This document shows positions 55,228 through 63,984 of a stretch of DNA of 64,000 nucleotides, in pieces (position 1 is the stretch's first letter; each line of letters begins with the position of its first letter). The notes under the pieces were generated by a model. The model was not told where the DNA came from. It ran no database searches and saw nothing but the letters and a program-made list of their open reading frames with translations. The stretch spans positions 1 to 64,000 of the forward strand of contig CADBZY010000006.1 of NCBI GenBank assembly GCA_902799245.1. The letters are read 5' to 3'. Position numbers and translations under genes: made by a program. This DNA is from an uncultured Ruminococcus sp. (GTDB lineage: Bacteria > Bacillota > Clostridia > Oscillospirales > Acutalibacteraceae).

Positions 55228-57009
55228 TCACTGATCTTTGATCACAGCAATGCCGAGTTCGGCAAGCTGCTTGTCGTCAACCGGCTGCGGAGCGTTGGTC
55301 ATGGGTTCGCTTGCGTCCTTGACCTTCGGGAAGGCAACCACGTCGCGCAGCGATTCCGCCTTGCGCATGAGCATGACCAGTCTGTCAATGCCGATGCCGA
55401 AACCGCCGTGCGGCGGTGCGCCGTATTTGAAGGCGTCGGTGAGGAATCCGAATTTTTCCTGCGCCTGCTCCGGCGTGAAGCCGAGCGCTTCAAACATCTT
55501 CTCCTGAAGCTCCGGGTCGGTAATTCTGATGGAACCGGAGGAAAGCTCTATGCCGTTGAGCACCAGGTCGTAGGCCTTGGCGTAAACCTTATCCGGCGCG
55601 TTGTCGAGGTACTGAATGCATTCGTCCAGCGGAGCCGTGAAGGGATGATGCATGGCGTCCCAGCCCTGTGTCTCGTCGTTATACTCGAAGAAGGGGAATT
55701 CCACGACAAAGAGGAAATTGAAGGTGTCGGGAATGATGCCGAGCCGCTTTGCGGTTTCCTGACGGAGTGCGCCGAGTACCGGAAGCGTCACTTTATTCTT
55801 GTCCGCGACAAAGAGAAGCACGTCACCCTTTTCCGCGCCCATTCTTTCAAGAATCGCGTCAAGCTGACCTTCGCCGAGGAATTTGGCAAAGGTGCAGGTG
55901 GGAGCTTCGTCTGCCCAGCGAATCCACGCAAGGCCTTTTGCGCCGATGCCTTTTACATATTCCACCAGCTTGTCGATCTCCTTGCGGGTGTAAATCTTCG
56001 CCGCGTCCTTCAGGCAGATGCCGCGCACACTGCCGCCGTTTTCGATGGCGGAGGTGAACACACCGAAGCCGGTGTTGGCGGCGATGTCGGAAATATCGGT
56101 GATCTCCATTCCGTAGCGTGTGTCAGGCTTGTCGGAGCCGTATCTTGACATGGCTTCGTTGTAGGTAATTCTCGGCAGCGGAGTGGGAATGTCAATGCCC
56201 ATGGTTTCCTTCATCAGGTATTTGACAAAGCCCTCTTCCCACGGAAGAACGTCCTCCACCTTATCGACAAAGCTCATTTCCACGTCGATCTGTGTAAATT
56301 CCGGCTGACGGTCGGCTCTCAAATCCTCGTCGCGGAAGCAGCGTGCCAGCTGGAAGTATTTGTCGAAGCCGGACACCATGAGCAGCTGCTTGTAGAGCTG
56401 CGGCGACTGCGGCAGGGCGTAGAAGCTGCCGTTATGTACACGGCTGGGAATGATGTAGTCCCTCGCGCCTTCGGGAGTGGATTTGATCATCATGGGGGTT
56501 TCTATCTCGATAAATCCGTTGTCCGAGAAGTATTTTCTCGTCGCCTGCATGACCTGATGCTTGAAGAGAATGTTCTTCATTAGCACCGGACGGCGAAGGT
56601 CAAGATAGCGATTTTTCAGACGGATGTCCTCGCCTGTCTTGCAGTTATCGGTAATCTCGAATGCCGGCGTAATTGCCTTGTTGAGGATTCTCAGCTTGGT
56701 GACGGCGATTTCAATGTCACCAGTGGGAATTTCGGGATTCTTGGACGAGCGCTCGCGAACGGTTCCCACAACAGCCAGAACATACTCGCTGCGGCAGGAC
56801 TTTGCCTTTTCAAATACGGCTTTGTCGGTGGTTTCGTCAAATGTCAATTGCAGAATGCCCGTGCGGTCGCGCAGGTCGATGAAGATCAGGCCGCCCTTGT
56901 CGCGCTGCTTCTGCACCCAGCCGCAGACCGTAACGGTTTCTCCGATGTTTTCGGCTCTCAGCGTGCCGCAGTAATGGCTTCGCTTCAGCCCTGTCAGTGT
57001 TTCAGACAT
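55228..57009 (-). CDS. aspS: Aspartyl-tRNA synthetase
   Basis: A 593-residue class II synthetase of the bacterial type: N-terminal OB fold (TVTVCGWVQKQRDKGGLIFI), catalytic motif 2 region (FQLARCFRDEDLRADRQPEF), the GAD insertion domain (about 290-430), and motif 3 (HGGFGIGIDRLVMLM). Full length. GGAGG lies 8 bases before the ATG. It has no adjacent hisS: the usual hisS-aspS pair is split here by five genes and hisS lies upstream on the same strand. Whether it is a discriminating or non-discriminating (AspRS2) enzyme cannot be told. Confidence 0.96.
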   Translation of the reverse strand: MSETLTGLKRSHYCGTLRAENIGETVTVCGWVQKQRDKGGLIFIDLRDRTGILQLTFDETTDKAVFEKAKSCRSEYVLAVVGTVRERSSKNPEIPTGDIEIAVTKLRILNKAITPAFEITDNCKTGEDIRLKNRYLDLRRPVLMKNILFKHQVMQATRKYFSDNGFIEIETPMMIKSTPEGARDYIIPSRVHNGSFYALPQSPQLYKQLLMVSGFDKYFQLARCFRDEDLRADRQPEFTQIDVEMSFVDKVEDVLPWEEGFVKYLMKETMGIDIPTPLPRITYNEAMSRYGSDKPDTRYGMEITDISDIAANTGFGVFTSAIENGGSVRGICLKDAAKIYTRKEIDKLVEYVKGIGAKGLAWIRWADEAPTCTFAKFLGEGQLDAILERMGAEKGDVLLFVADKNKVTLPVLGALRQETAKRLGIIPDTFNFLFVVEFPFFEYNDETQGWDAMHHPFTAPLDECIQYLDNAPDKVYAKAYDLVLNGIELSSGSIRITDPELQEKMFEALGFTPEQAQEKFGFLTDAFKYGAPPHGGFGIGIDRLVMLMRKAESLRDVVAFPKVKDASEPMTNAPQPVDDKQLAELGIAVIKDQ

Positions 57010-57044
57010 GTTTCATTCCTCCAAAAAATAATAGCAATTTTTCT

Positions 57045-57527
57045 CTACAGTTCTATATAGTAAGGGCAGATGTTTTCGTAATGCCCGTCTTTCATCCTGA
57101 ATCCCTTGGGAATCACACCCAACTGATGAAATCCGATCTTTTCATAAAGCCGCCTGGCGGCTGTGTTGGTTTCAACCACGGCGTTGAATTGCAAAATACG
57201 GAAGCCGAGCTGTCCGGCTGCCTGAATGCAGTCACGTACGAGTGCTTCCCCTATGTGCATTCCGCGACAGTCGGATGCTACCGCATAGCTTGCGTTGCAG
57301 ATATGACCGCATCGACCGACGTTGTTCGGGTGAAGAATATACAGCCCTGCAATGCGTCCGCTGTCGTCCACCGCCACCGCGCTCCTGCTTTGCGAGGAAA
57401 AGAATGGCTCCGCCGTCTGCTCATTCAGTGGTTCCTCCTGCGGAAAGGCAATGCCCTGCGCCACGACTTCATTCCAGATGTCGGTCATGGCTTGTATGTC
57501 GTCTGCTTGAAACATTCTTACTTTCAT
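57045..57527 (-). CDS. GNAT family N-acetyltransferase
   Basis: A 160-residue GNAT protein: VRMFQADDIQAMTDIWNEVV start, SYAVASDCRGMHIGEALVRD (acetyl-CoA site) and NTAARRLYEKIGFHQLGVIP. Possibly a phosphinothricin- or amino-acid-type acetyltransferase by general look, but the substrate is unknown. It lies 35 bases upstream of aspS. Confidence 0.9.
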   Translation of the reverse strand: MKVRMFQADDIQAMTDIWNEVVAQGIAFPQEEPLNEQTAEPFFSSQSRSAVAVDDSGRIAGLYILHPNNVGRCGHICNASYAVASDCRGMHIGEALVRDCIQAAGQLGFRILQFNAVVETNTAARRLYEKIGFHQLGVIPKGFRMKDGHYENICPYYIEL

Positions 57528-57574
57528 TGATAACAGATCCTTCCCGGGGAGAATTTTGTGGATGTAAAAACCCG

Positions 57575-57952
57575 TTACGGCAGGATGCCCAATACTTCCA
57601 GAAAACCTTCCACAAGCATCACCAATAGAATTCCCGCGACCACAACAAAGGGAATTCCGTCAATAATCGCCGGAATCAGGGCAAGGAAAGAATTTCGCCG
57701 GGGCTTTGCCGATTTTCTCAGCCCATAAGCCCAGATCACCGACAGACACGAAGCCAGCATGAACGGAAAACCGAACCCCATCATAATAAAGGCGGCTTCA
57801 TTTTCCGTGAAGGGAATCATCGCGTCAGGGTTCGGTTCGGACGCGGGCGGAAGAAAGCATTTTACTGTCAAATAACCTGAAATAGCTATTCCGATGACAT
57901 AGATGACCGTCACAATGATTCGGACCGTCATTGATTTTTTATGTGCAGACAT
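57575..57952 (-). CDS. Small membrane protein of unknown function
   Basis: A 125-residue protein with three to four hydrophobic segments (about 10-30, 50-72, 90-120). No family recognised. It lies between two GNAT genes on the same strand (gap of 22 bases upstream, 47 downstream). Confidence 0.75.
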   Translation of the reverse strand: MSAHKKSMTVRIIVTVIYVIGIAISGYLTVKCFLPPASEPNPDAMIPFTENEAAFIMMGFGFPFMLASCLSVIWAYGLRKSAKPRRNSFLALIPAIIDGIPFVVVAGILLVMLVEGFLEVLGILP

Positions 57953-57974
57953 TTCGCATTTCTCACTCCAAACA

Positions 57975-58436
57975 TTAATATACCGTTCTTAACAGCTTCA
58001 GATATTCGCCCTGCTCGTCTTTTCCTATATAAATGACTTTATCAAAACCGCATTCAACATACAGTCTGATCGCAGGGTAATCGTTCAGGTCAACGCCTAT
58101 CGACAGTTCTTTATATCCCATCTCAATTGCCTTGTCAACGATGAAATTGACAAGCGCTCTGCCGATTCCCTGCCGCCTGTATTCCTGCCTGACAACCAGA
58201 TGTGAGATATAAGTCCTTTGTTTTTCAATCGTGTAATCCGGATCATCCGCATTGAATACCATAGAAATTTCCGCGACATTTTCGCCGCCTATCTGATAGA
58301 TGTAGGCAATTCTATTGCCTGAATATAGCTCCTGCTCAAACTGTCTGGCAAACTGCTCATGTTTGACCGTGTTCCATATCCCAGAACATACCCGATAAAA
58401 ATCCTCCGGAACCAGCCTGATGATCTGATGTTCCAT
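57975..58436 (-). CDS. GNAT family N-acetyltransferase
   Basis: A 153-residue GNAT protein starting MEHQIIRLVPEDFYRVCSGI; core segments SHLVVRQEYRRQGIGRALVN and YPAIRLYVECGFDKVIYIGK. The ATG at 58436 is preferred behind GGAAGG; a frame 10 codons longer has no site and overlaps the DUF2809 gene. Substrate unknown. Part of a minus-strand run with the DUF2809 gene. Confidence 0.9.
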   Translation of the reverse strand: MEHQIIRLVPEDFYRVCSGIWNTVKHEQFARQFEQELYSGNRIAYIYQIGGENVAEISMVFNADDPDYTIEKQRTYISHLVVRQEYRRQGIGRALVNFIVDKAIEMGYKELSIGVDLNDYPAIRLYVECGFDKVIYIGKDEQGEYLKLLRTVY

Positions 58437-58437
58437 A

Positions 58438-58839
58438 CTAAACTTCCTTCCGATCAGTGTGTCCAAAGACCTTTCCGAAGCGCCATTCCGCCGCGTAAAT
58501 CAGCAGGACTCCCACCGCATAGCAGAGGATGTCCGCAAAATCCGCCGAGGAACCGAGAAGGATTCCCAAAAGGCTTCCCTTCGGAATACCCAGCAGCCCG
58601 CACAGATTGAAATACTGCAACATCTCTGCCAAAATTCCCAAGCCCCCCACCGCAGCCGGAAGCCATACGGCAGGGCGCACATAAAATATCCTGACAAAGC
58701 AGTAAATCAGCGGAATGACCAGCACATCCCCGATATACGCCCGAATGAACCCGTGCGCGTATTTCCCGATGATAATTTCAACGACCAACAGCAAAACAAA
58801 GCCGCACAAAGCAAAAAGCCTCTTATTCTTATCACTCAT
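58438..58839 (-). CDS. DUF2809 membrane protein
   Basis: A 133-residue protein with four hydrophobic segments and the DUF2809 pattern: FIRAYIGDVLVIPLIYCFVR, AEMLQYFNLCGLLG and GSSADFADILCYAVGVLLIY. This small family of VanZ-like layout has no proven function. It lies directly before the GNAT gene, with adjoining stop and start, so they are cotranscribed. Confidence 0.88.
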   Translation of the reverse strand: MSDKNKRLFALCGFVLLLVVEIIIGKYAHGFIRAYIGDVLVIPLIYCFVRIFYVRPAVWLPAAVGGLGILAEMLQYFNLCGLLGIPKGSLLGILLGSSADFADILCYAVGVLLIYAAEWRFGKVFGHTDRKEV

Positions 58840-58849
58840 ATCTTAAATT

Positions 58850-58931
58850 CCAGCGCCGCAGGCGCTCATTTATTATTCATTCTTAAGTTTTAAGTCTTCA
58901 GTTTTCACTTAGCGGCGCGAACGCGCCGCGC
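58850..58931 (-). repeat. Dispersed repeat, diverged copy at the hisS 3' end
   Basis: Read on the minus strand from the hisS stop: hairpin GCGCGGCGCGTTCGCGCCGC, CTAAGTGAAAACTGAAGACT, further AAGAATGAATAATAAATG, and the hairpin GAGCGCCTGCGGCGC. The unit has drifted from GTGAATA. Confidence 0.78.
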
Positions 58932-60290
58932 TTATTCTTCTTCGCTGCCGAGCAGCTTTTCAAGACCGGCAAGTCCCTCGAATGCCGCGACGGTTTCATT
59001 CAGACGAGCCATTGTATCGTTGATGCCCATGTCATAGAGCGATTCGATGATGCCCGTGTCCATGGTGACTTCGGTCTGTTCGCCGGATTCCATATTCTTG
59101 AGCTTGACAATGCCCGATTCAAGTTCACTGTCGCCGATGACGACGGTGTATTTCGCGCCCAGCTTGTTGGCGTACTTCATCTGCGCCTTGATGGAACGGT
59201 TATTGAGGTCTGTTTCGGCGGAGAAGCCTTCCGCACGCATCTTAGCGCAAAGCTCCATGCATTTTATCACTGCGTTTTCGCCCATCGGAGCGAGATAAAT
59301 CATGGTTTTCTCCGGATCGGGATAAGCAACGCCCTGCGCGTCCATGACCAGCATGACTCTTTCCAGACCCATGCCAAAGCCAAGAGAAGGTGTATCGGGA
59401 CCGCCGAGCTGCTTGAAGAGTCCGTCGTAACGTCCGCCTCCGCAGATGGTGGACTGTGCGCCGAGGTCGGAGGAGACAAATTCAAACACCGTGCGTGTGT
59501 AATAATCCAGTCCGCGCACGATGGAAGGATTGATTTCGTAAGCGATATTCATAGCGTCCAGATACTTCTTCACGCTCTCGGAGTGCTGACGGCAGTCGTC
59601 ACAGAGGTAGTCGATCATTCTCGGCGCGTCCTTGGCGATCTCCTGACAACCGGGAACCTTGCAGTCGATAATGCGCATGGGGTTCCTGTCGAGACGGTCA
59701 AGGCAGGTCTCGCAGAGCTGCTCCTTTTTGCCCTCGAAATACTCCTTGAGCGCCTTGTGATATTCTGCGCGGCAGGTCGGACAGCCGATGGAATTGATCT
59801 CGAGGGTGTAGCCCTTGATTCCCAGCTCACGGAGGGTTGCGTCGGCCAGGGAGATGATCTCCGCGTCGGCCGCGGGAGATGGTGCGCCGAAAAGCTCCAC
59901 ACCGAACTGGTGGAATTCGCGCATACGTCCTGCCTGCGGCTTTTCCGCGCGGTAGCAGGGGGCGATATAGCACGCCTTGACAGGCAGCGCGTCATTGATC
60001 AGCCCGTGCTCGATCGCACAGCGGACGGCGGAAGCGGTCATTTCCGGACGGAGAGAAAGCGAACGGTCGCCGCGGTCGGTAAAGGTGTACATTTCCTTCT
60101 GCACCACGTCGGTAGTATCGCCCACACCGCGGGTAAATAATTCGGTGTGTTCAAATACGGGGGTGCGAATTTCACTGTAGCCGTGCAGACGCGCGGTTTC
60201 GAGGCAGGTCTTTTCGACGTACTGCCATTTATAGCTGTCAGCAGGAAGCATGTCCTGTGTTCCCTTGATCGATTTTGCAATGAGTGCCAT
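58932..60290 (-). CDS. hisS: Histidyl-tRNA synthetase
   Basis: A 452-residue class II synthetase: IKGTQDMLPADSYKWQYVEK start, motif 2 region (PCYRAEKPQAGRMREFHQFG), histidine-specific GLDYYTRTVFEF, motif 3 (LGFGMGLERVMLVM) and a C-terminal anticodon-binding domain (about 325-425). A Cys-rich insert (CPTCRAEYHK, CETCLDRLDRNPMRIIDCKV) is typical of this HisRS type. No T-box leader was seen upstream. AAAGGA precedes the ATG. Confidence 0.96.
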   Translation of the reverse strand: MALIAKSIKGTQDMLPADSYKWQYVEKTCLETARLHGYSEIRTPVFEHTELFTRGVGDTTDVVQKEMYTFTDRGDRSLSLRPEMTASAVRCAIEHGLINDALPVKACYIAPCYRAEKPQAGRMREFHQFGVELFGAPSPAADAEIISLADATLRELGIKGYTLEINSIGCPTCRAEYHKALKEYFEGKKEQLCETCLDRLDRNPMRIIDCKVPGCQEIAKDAPRMIDYLCDDCRQHSESVKKYLDAMNIAYEINPSIVRGLDYYTRTVFEFVSSDLGAQSTICGGGRYDGLFKQLGGPDTPSLGFGMGLERVMLVMDAQGVAYPDPEKTMIYLAPMGENAVIKCMELCAKMRAEGFSAETDLNNRSIKAQMKYANKLGAKYTVVIGDSELESGIVKLKNMESGEQTEVTMDTGIIESLYDMGINDTMARLNETVAAFEGLAGLEKLLGSEEE

Positions 60291-60599
60291 GTTTTCAGAT
60301 CCTTTCTTTCCTTTTAAGAGTAGAATAATTGAATAAACCTGTATCTTGGTATTATATCATCTAATTGGCGTAAATGCAACATCTTAACAGAAAAATACAT
60401 CTGCTTTTTTTTCAAAATCATAATCGATAATCAATTGGTACTTTCTTGATAAGAGACAGTGCAGAGCAACCGGCAAAAGGTACTATCTTCATTTTTCGGC
60501 TTTATAAAATTATTAAATAAAAATCAACCACATATTTATGATTTATTAACAAATAAAAGGTGAGACTATCGTTTTGTTCTAAAAATATTAAAAAAATGC
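60291..60599. other. AT-rich intergenic region between divergent hisS and sugar ABC operon
   Basis: No gene, tRNA-like structure or T-box motif seen. It holds the hisS promoter region on the minus strand and possible regulator sites of the sugar operon, but no clear palindrome was found. Confidence 0.45.
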
Positions 60600-60628
60600 T
60601 TGCAATTCTGTAAAAGATATGTTATCAT
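60600..60628 (+). promoter_or_regulatory. Sigma-A promoter of the sugar ABC operon
   Basis: TTGCAA (60600-60605), 17 bases, TATCAT (60623-60628). The leader of about 120 bases ends in TTTTTTTGGAGG before the ATG at 60754. Confidence 0.85.
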
Positions 60629-60753
60629 ATGCATGTAGCTGCAAAGAGGAAAATAATAAATTCCTTTTTGAAGTCCACGGATTATTTTAAGACGATTTGC
60701 CAAAAATTAAGAGGGATTGGCAAATCCAAAAAATTTTTTTGGAGGTATTACTC

Positions 60754-62076
60754 ATGAAAAGAAGAATCGCACTCTTACTTGCATCAGCAATGCTGCTCAC
60801 ATCAGCAGTTGCAGGCCTCACATCCTGCAGCGATGATGAAGGCGGAAGCGGAAGCGGCAAAAAGGGCCATGTCTACTATCTGAACTTCAAGCCAGAAGTT
60901 GACAAGCAGTGGCAGGAGCTTGCTGCAAAGTACACCGAGGAAACCGGTGTTCAGGTTGACGTCGTCACCGCTGCAGACAACAAGTACATGGAAAAGCTCA
61001 CAACTGAAATCGCTAAGGAAGACGCTCCCACACTGTTCCAGATCAGCGGTGTTGCAGATCTCGCAACTTGGGATGAGTACTGCTACGATCTGACCGGCAG
61101 CGATCCCATCAATGAACTCAGTAGCACAGCTTATGCTCTTAAGAACAGCGAAGGCAAGATCAAGGGTCTGGGTTATGTATCAGAGTGCTTCGGCATCATC
61201 GTCCGTAAGGACCTTCTCGAGAAGGCTGGTCACACCCTTGACGAGATCAAGAGCTTTGAGACACTTAAGGCAGTCGCAGAAGACATCACCGCTCGCAAGG
61301 AAGAGCTCGGCTTCTCTGCTTTCACAACTCCTTCTCTCGGAACCGGTAACACATGGAGACTGACCAACCATCTTTCCAACATTCCGCTCTTCTATGAATT
61401 CAAGGCTGACGGTCTCAGCGCTGACAATCCTCCTGCAACCATCAAGGGCACCTACCTTGATCAGTACAGACAGATGATCGATCTCTATTTGAACAACGCC
61501 ACAGTCGAGCCTTCCGTTGCAACCGGTACCACTGTTGACGACGCTCGTGCAGAATTTATCGATGGCAAAGCTGTCTTCTTCCAGAACGGTGACTGGGAAT
61601 ATGGCAACATCACCAAGGACGGCAAGGTTACAAACGACCAGCTCGCTATGATCCCGATGTACATCGGTGTTGAAGGCGAAGAGAACCAGGGTATCTGCGC
61701 AGGTACTCAGGCATATTGGGCAGTTAACGGCGACGCAGCTGAGGAAGACATTCAGGCTACTCTCGACTTCATGAAGTGGCTTATGACCTCTGACACAGCA
61801 ACAACCGCTCTGGCTGACGAGATGGGCTTCTCCTGCACCTTCAAGAGCGCAAAGACTCCTCAGAACTACCTCGACAAGTTCAACAATGACTATGCAGTAG
61901 CAGGTAAGGAAGTTGTTACATGGGCATTCACAGCTCAGCCTTCCGAGAACTATCAGCTCGAACTCGGTTCTGCTCTTTCCAGCTATGCTGTAAAGATGGA
62001 CGATGCTTCCTGGGGCGCTGTCAAGGCTGCTTTCGTTGACAACTGGGCAACTGAGTACGCTGCAGCTCACGAATAA
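60754..62076 (+). CDS. Sugar ABC transporter, extracellular solute-binding lipoprotein
   Basis: A 440-residue family 1 solute-binding protein. Signal segment and lipobox (LTSCSDD, Cys near 24) are followed by the typical start VYYLNFKPEVDKQWQELAAK and YTEETGVQVDVVTAA; other segments are LFQISGVADLATWDEY and AVFFQNGDWEYGN. It delivers a sugar or oligosaccharide to the two permeases behind it. Codon use is biased to a few codons (GCT, GCA, AAC), which fits very high expression. The ATG at 60754 is behind GGAGG; the open frame further up is the leader. Confidence 0.93.
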   Translation: MKRRIALLLASAMLLTSAVAGLTSCSDDEGGSGSGKKGHVYYLNFKPEVDKQWQELAAKYTEETGVQVDVVTAADNKYMEKLTTEIAKEDAPTLFQISGVADLATWDEYCYDLTGSDPINELSSTAYALKNSEGKIKGLGYVSECFGIIVRKDLLEKAGHTLDEIKSFETLKAVAEDITARKEELGFSAFTTPSLGTGNTWRLTNHLSNIPLFYEFKADGLSADNPPATIKGTYLDQYRQMIDLYLNNATVEPSVATGTTVDDARAEFIDGKAVFFQNGDWEYGNITKDGKVTNDQLAMIPMYIGVEGEENQGICAGTQAYWAVNGDAAEEDIQATLDFMKWLMTSDTATTALADEMGFSCTFKSAKTPQNYLDKFNNDYAVAGKEVVTWAFTAQPSENYQLELGSALSSYAVKMDDASWGAVKAAFVDNWATEYAAAHE

Positions 62077-62151
62077 TCCGAATTATAATCTAATCTGTCA
62101 TATCAAGGCTTTATCAGCCTGATCGATGACAATAACTATCTGACCTAAAGG

Positions 62152-62192
62152 AAGGGTGAACGGCATTGTCTTGCCCGTTCACCCTTTTTGTT
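62152..62192 (+). terminator. Hairpin between binding-protein and permease genes
   Basis: AAGGGTGAACGG(CA) (62152-62165) pairs with (TG)CCCGTTCACCCTT (62172-62186) and is followed by TTTT. A partial terminator here would give more binding protein than permease, as is common in such operons. Confidence 0.88.
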
Positions 62193-62234
62193 AATGATTC
62201 GACTTTCCACTTTCCTTAAACAGGGGGTAACTGT

Positions 62235-63095
62235 ATGGGAAAAACACTTAGAAAAAATCCTTTGTACCTGCTTCTGTTTATGATACCGACTGTGGCTGCT
62301 TTTGTTGTGGGATTTGTTTATCCTTTCGGAATGGGTATTTATCTCTCATTCTGTAAATTCAAGTCACCTAAGCATATTGACTTTATCGGTTTCAAAAACT
62401 ACCTGAAGCTATTTGAGGGCGGTACCAACAGCGAGAGATTTCTTCAGTCATTCTGGTTTACCGCACTTTTCGCCATTGTTTCCACAATAGCGATTAACGT
62501 GCTTGCTTTCACCGTTGCGGTTCTGCTCACCAAAAACTTCGGCGGTACCAACCTTTTCCGCACCATATTCTTCATGCCCAACCTCCTTGGCGGCGTTTTG
62601 CTGGGTACGATCTGGAAAATACTCATCAACGGTATTCTGTCGGTATTCAAGGATTCGCTTACCAACAGGGGCATATACGGCTTTATCGGATTGCTCATCG
62701 TGCTGCTGTGGCAGCAGATAGGCTACATGATGATCATTTATGTAGCAGGCCTACAGGGTGTTTCAGACGATCTGAAGGAAGCTGCGAGAATCGACGGCGC
62801 CAACAGCAAACAGGTACTCTTTAAGGTAACCATTCCGCTTGTCATGCCGTCTATCAGCATGTGTACATTCCTCACTCTGACCAACGGCTTCAAGCTGTTC
62901 GATCAGAACATTGCTATGACCGCAGGCCTTCCCAACCATGAAACCGAAATGCTGGCGCTCAATATCTACAACACATTCTACGGAACGCGCGGCCAGATGG
63001 GCTTCGCTCAGGCAAAGGCTGTCATATTCTTCCTGATTGTGGGATTGATTGCCATTCTCCAGCTCAAGATCACGCAGAGTAAGGAGGCTGACTGA
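62235..63095 (+). CDS. Sugar ABC transporter permease, MalF/UgpA type
   Basis: A 286-residue permease with six hydrophobic segments and the EAA loop EAARIDGANSKQVLFKVTIP. It forms the channel together with the next gene. The start codon has a GGGGG site 8 bases upstream. It is separated from the binding-protein gene by a partial terminator. Confidence 0.93.
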   Translation: MGKTLRKNPLYLLLFMIPTVAAFVVGFVYPFGMGIYLSFCKFKSPKHIDFIGFKNYLKLFEGGTNSERFLQSFWFTALFAIVSTIAINVLAFTVAVLLTKNFGGTNLFRTIFFMPNLLGGVLLGTIWKILINGILSVFKDSLTNRGIYGFIGLLIVLLWQQIGYMMIIYVAGLQGVSDDLKEAARIDGANSKQVLFKVTIPLVMPSISMCTFLTLTNGFKLFDQNIAMTAGLPNHETEMLALNIYNTFYGTRGQMGFAQAKAVIFFLIVGLIAILQLKITQSKEAD

Positions 63096-63099
63096 TTTT

Positions 63100-63984
63100 A
63101 TGGAATCCACAAATAATGTAAAATCCGCCGAACAGATTAAGGTAAAGCGCAAAGCGAGCGATTATGTCTTTACCATTGTTTTCTCGATTATCTGTCTTTT
63201 CTGGATTTATCCTCTGTTCATGGTGCTCTACAACTCCTTCAAGAAAAAAGCGGCTATCATTCCCTATCCCTTTGATTTGCCGAATGAAGAAACATTTGTC
63301 GGAGGAGATAATTTCGTGCAGGCGGTCAGCAATTCCGCCACCGGACTCGGTTTCTTCAATGCTCTGCTCACCAGCTTGATCGTCACAGTGCTGTCGGTTG
63401 CGTTGATACTGGTCTGCACATCCATGTGCGCCTATTACGTCACCAGAGTAAAGACATGGTACACCGCCATTTTCTATTATCTCTGCCTGTTCTCCATGAT
63501 CGTCCCCTTCCAGATGATCATGTATCCGCTTTCCATCATCACCGACAGACTGAAGCTCAACAATCCGGTAAATATTTCGATAGTTTACCTCGGATTCGGC
63601 GCAGGAACGGCACTGTTTATGTTCACCAACTTCCTGAAAGCACTTCCCGCCGATATTGAGGAAGCCGCGATGATCGACGGCTGCGGCCCTGTCAAGACGT
63701 TTTTCTACGTTGTCATGCCCATCATGAAGCCCACTATTATTTCAGTCGGTATTCTGGAGACAATGTGGATCTGGAACGACTTCCTGCTTCCCAGCCTTGT
63801 TCTTGCCAAGGAATACAAAACCGTTCCGATCATCATCCAGTACTTCAACGCCGGACGCGGTCAGAGCGAATGGGGCGCGATCATGGCCAGCATGGTCATC
63901 ACCATCACGCCTATCGTCATTCTCTACTTCTGTATGCAGAAGCACATTATCAAGGGCGTTCTCTCCGGCGCTGTCAAGGGTTGA
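63100..63984 (+). CDS. Sugar ABC transporter permease, MalG/UgpE type
   Basis: A 294-residue permease with six hydrophobic segments and the EAA loop EAAMIDGCGPVKTFFYVVMP. Partner of the previous gene. The ATG at 63100 is chosen since AAGGAGG lies 12 bases upstream; the gene follows 4 bases after the preceding stop. No ATPase gene is present in the window; such operons usually share a general MsmK-type ATPase. Enzymes of the operon probably follow after the window end. Confidence 0.93.
   Translation: MESTNNVKSAEQIKVKRKASDYVFTIVFSIICLFWIYPLFMVLYNSFKKKAAIIPYPFDLPNEETFVGGDNFVQAVSNSATGLGFFNALLTSLIVTVLSVALILVCTSMCAYYVTRVKTWYTAIFYYLCLFSMIVPFQMIMYPLSIITDRLKLNNPVNISIVYLGFGAGTALFMFTNFLKALPADIEEAAMIDGCGPVKTFFYVVMPIMKPTIISVGILETMWIWNDFLLPSLVLAKEYKTVPIIIQYFNAGRGQSEWGAIMASMVITITPIVILYFCMQKHIIKGVLSGAVKG

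Noticed and set aside
60291-60753. T-box or other riboswitch upstream of hisS or the sugar operon
   Set aside because: No T-box sequence (GGTGG-ACCGCG type), no specifier loop and no other riboswitch core was found on either strand.
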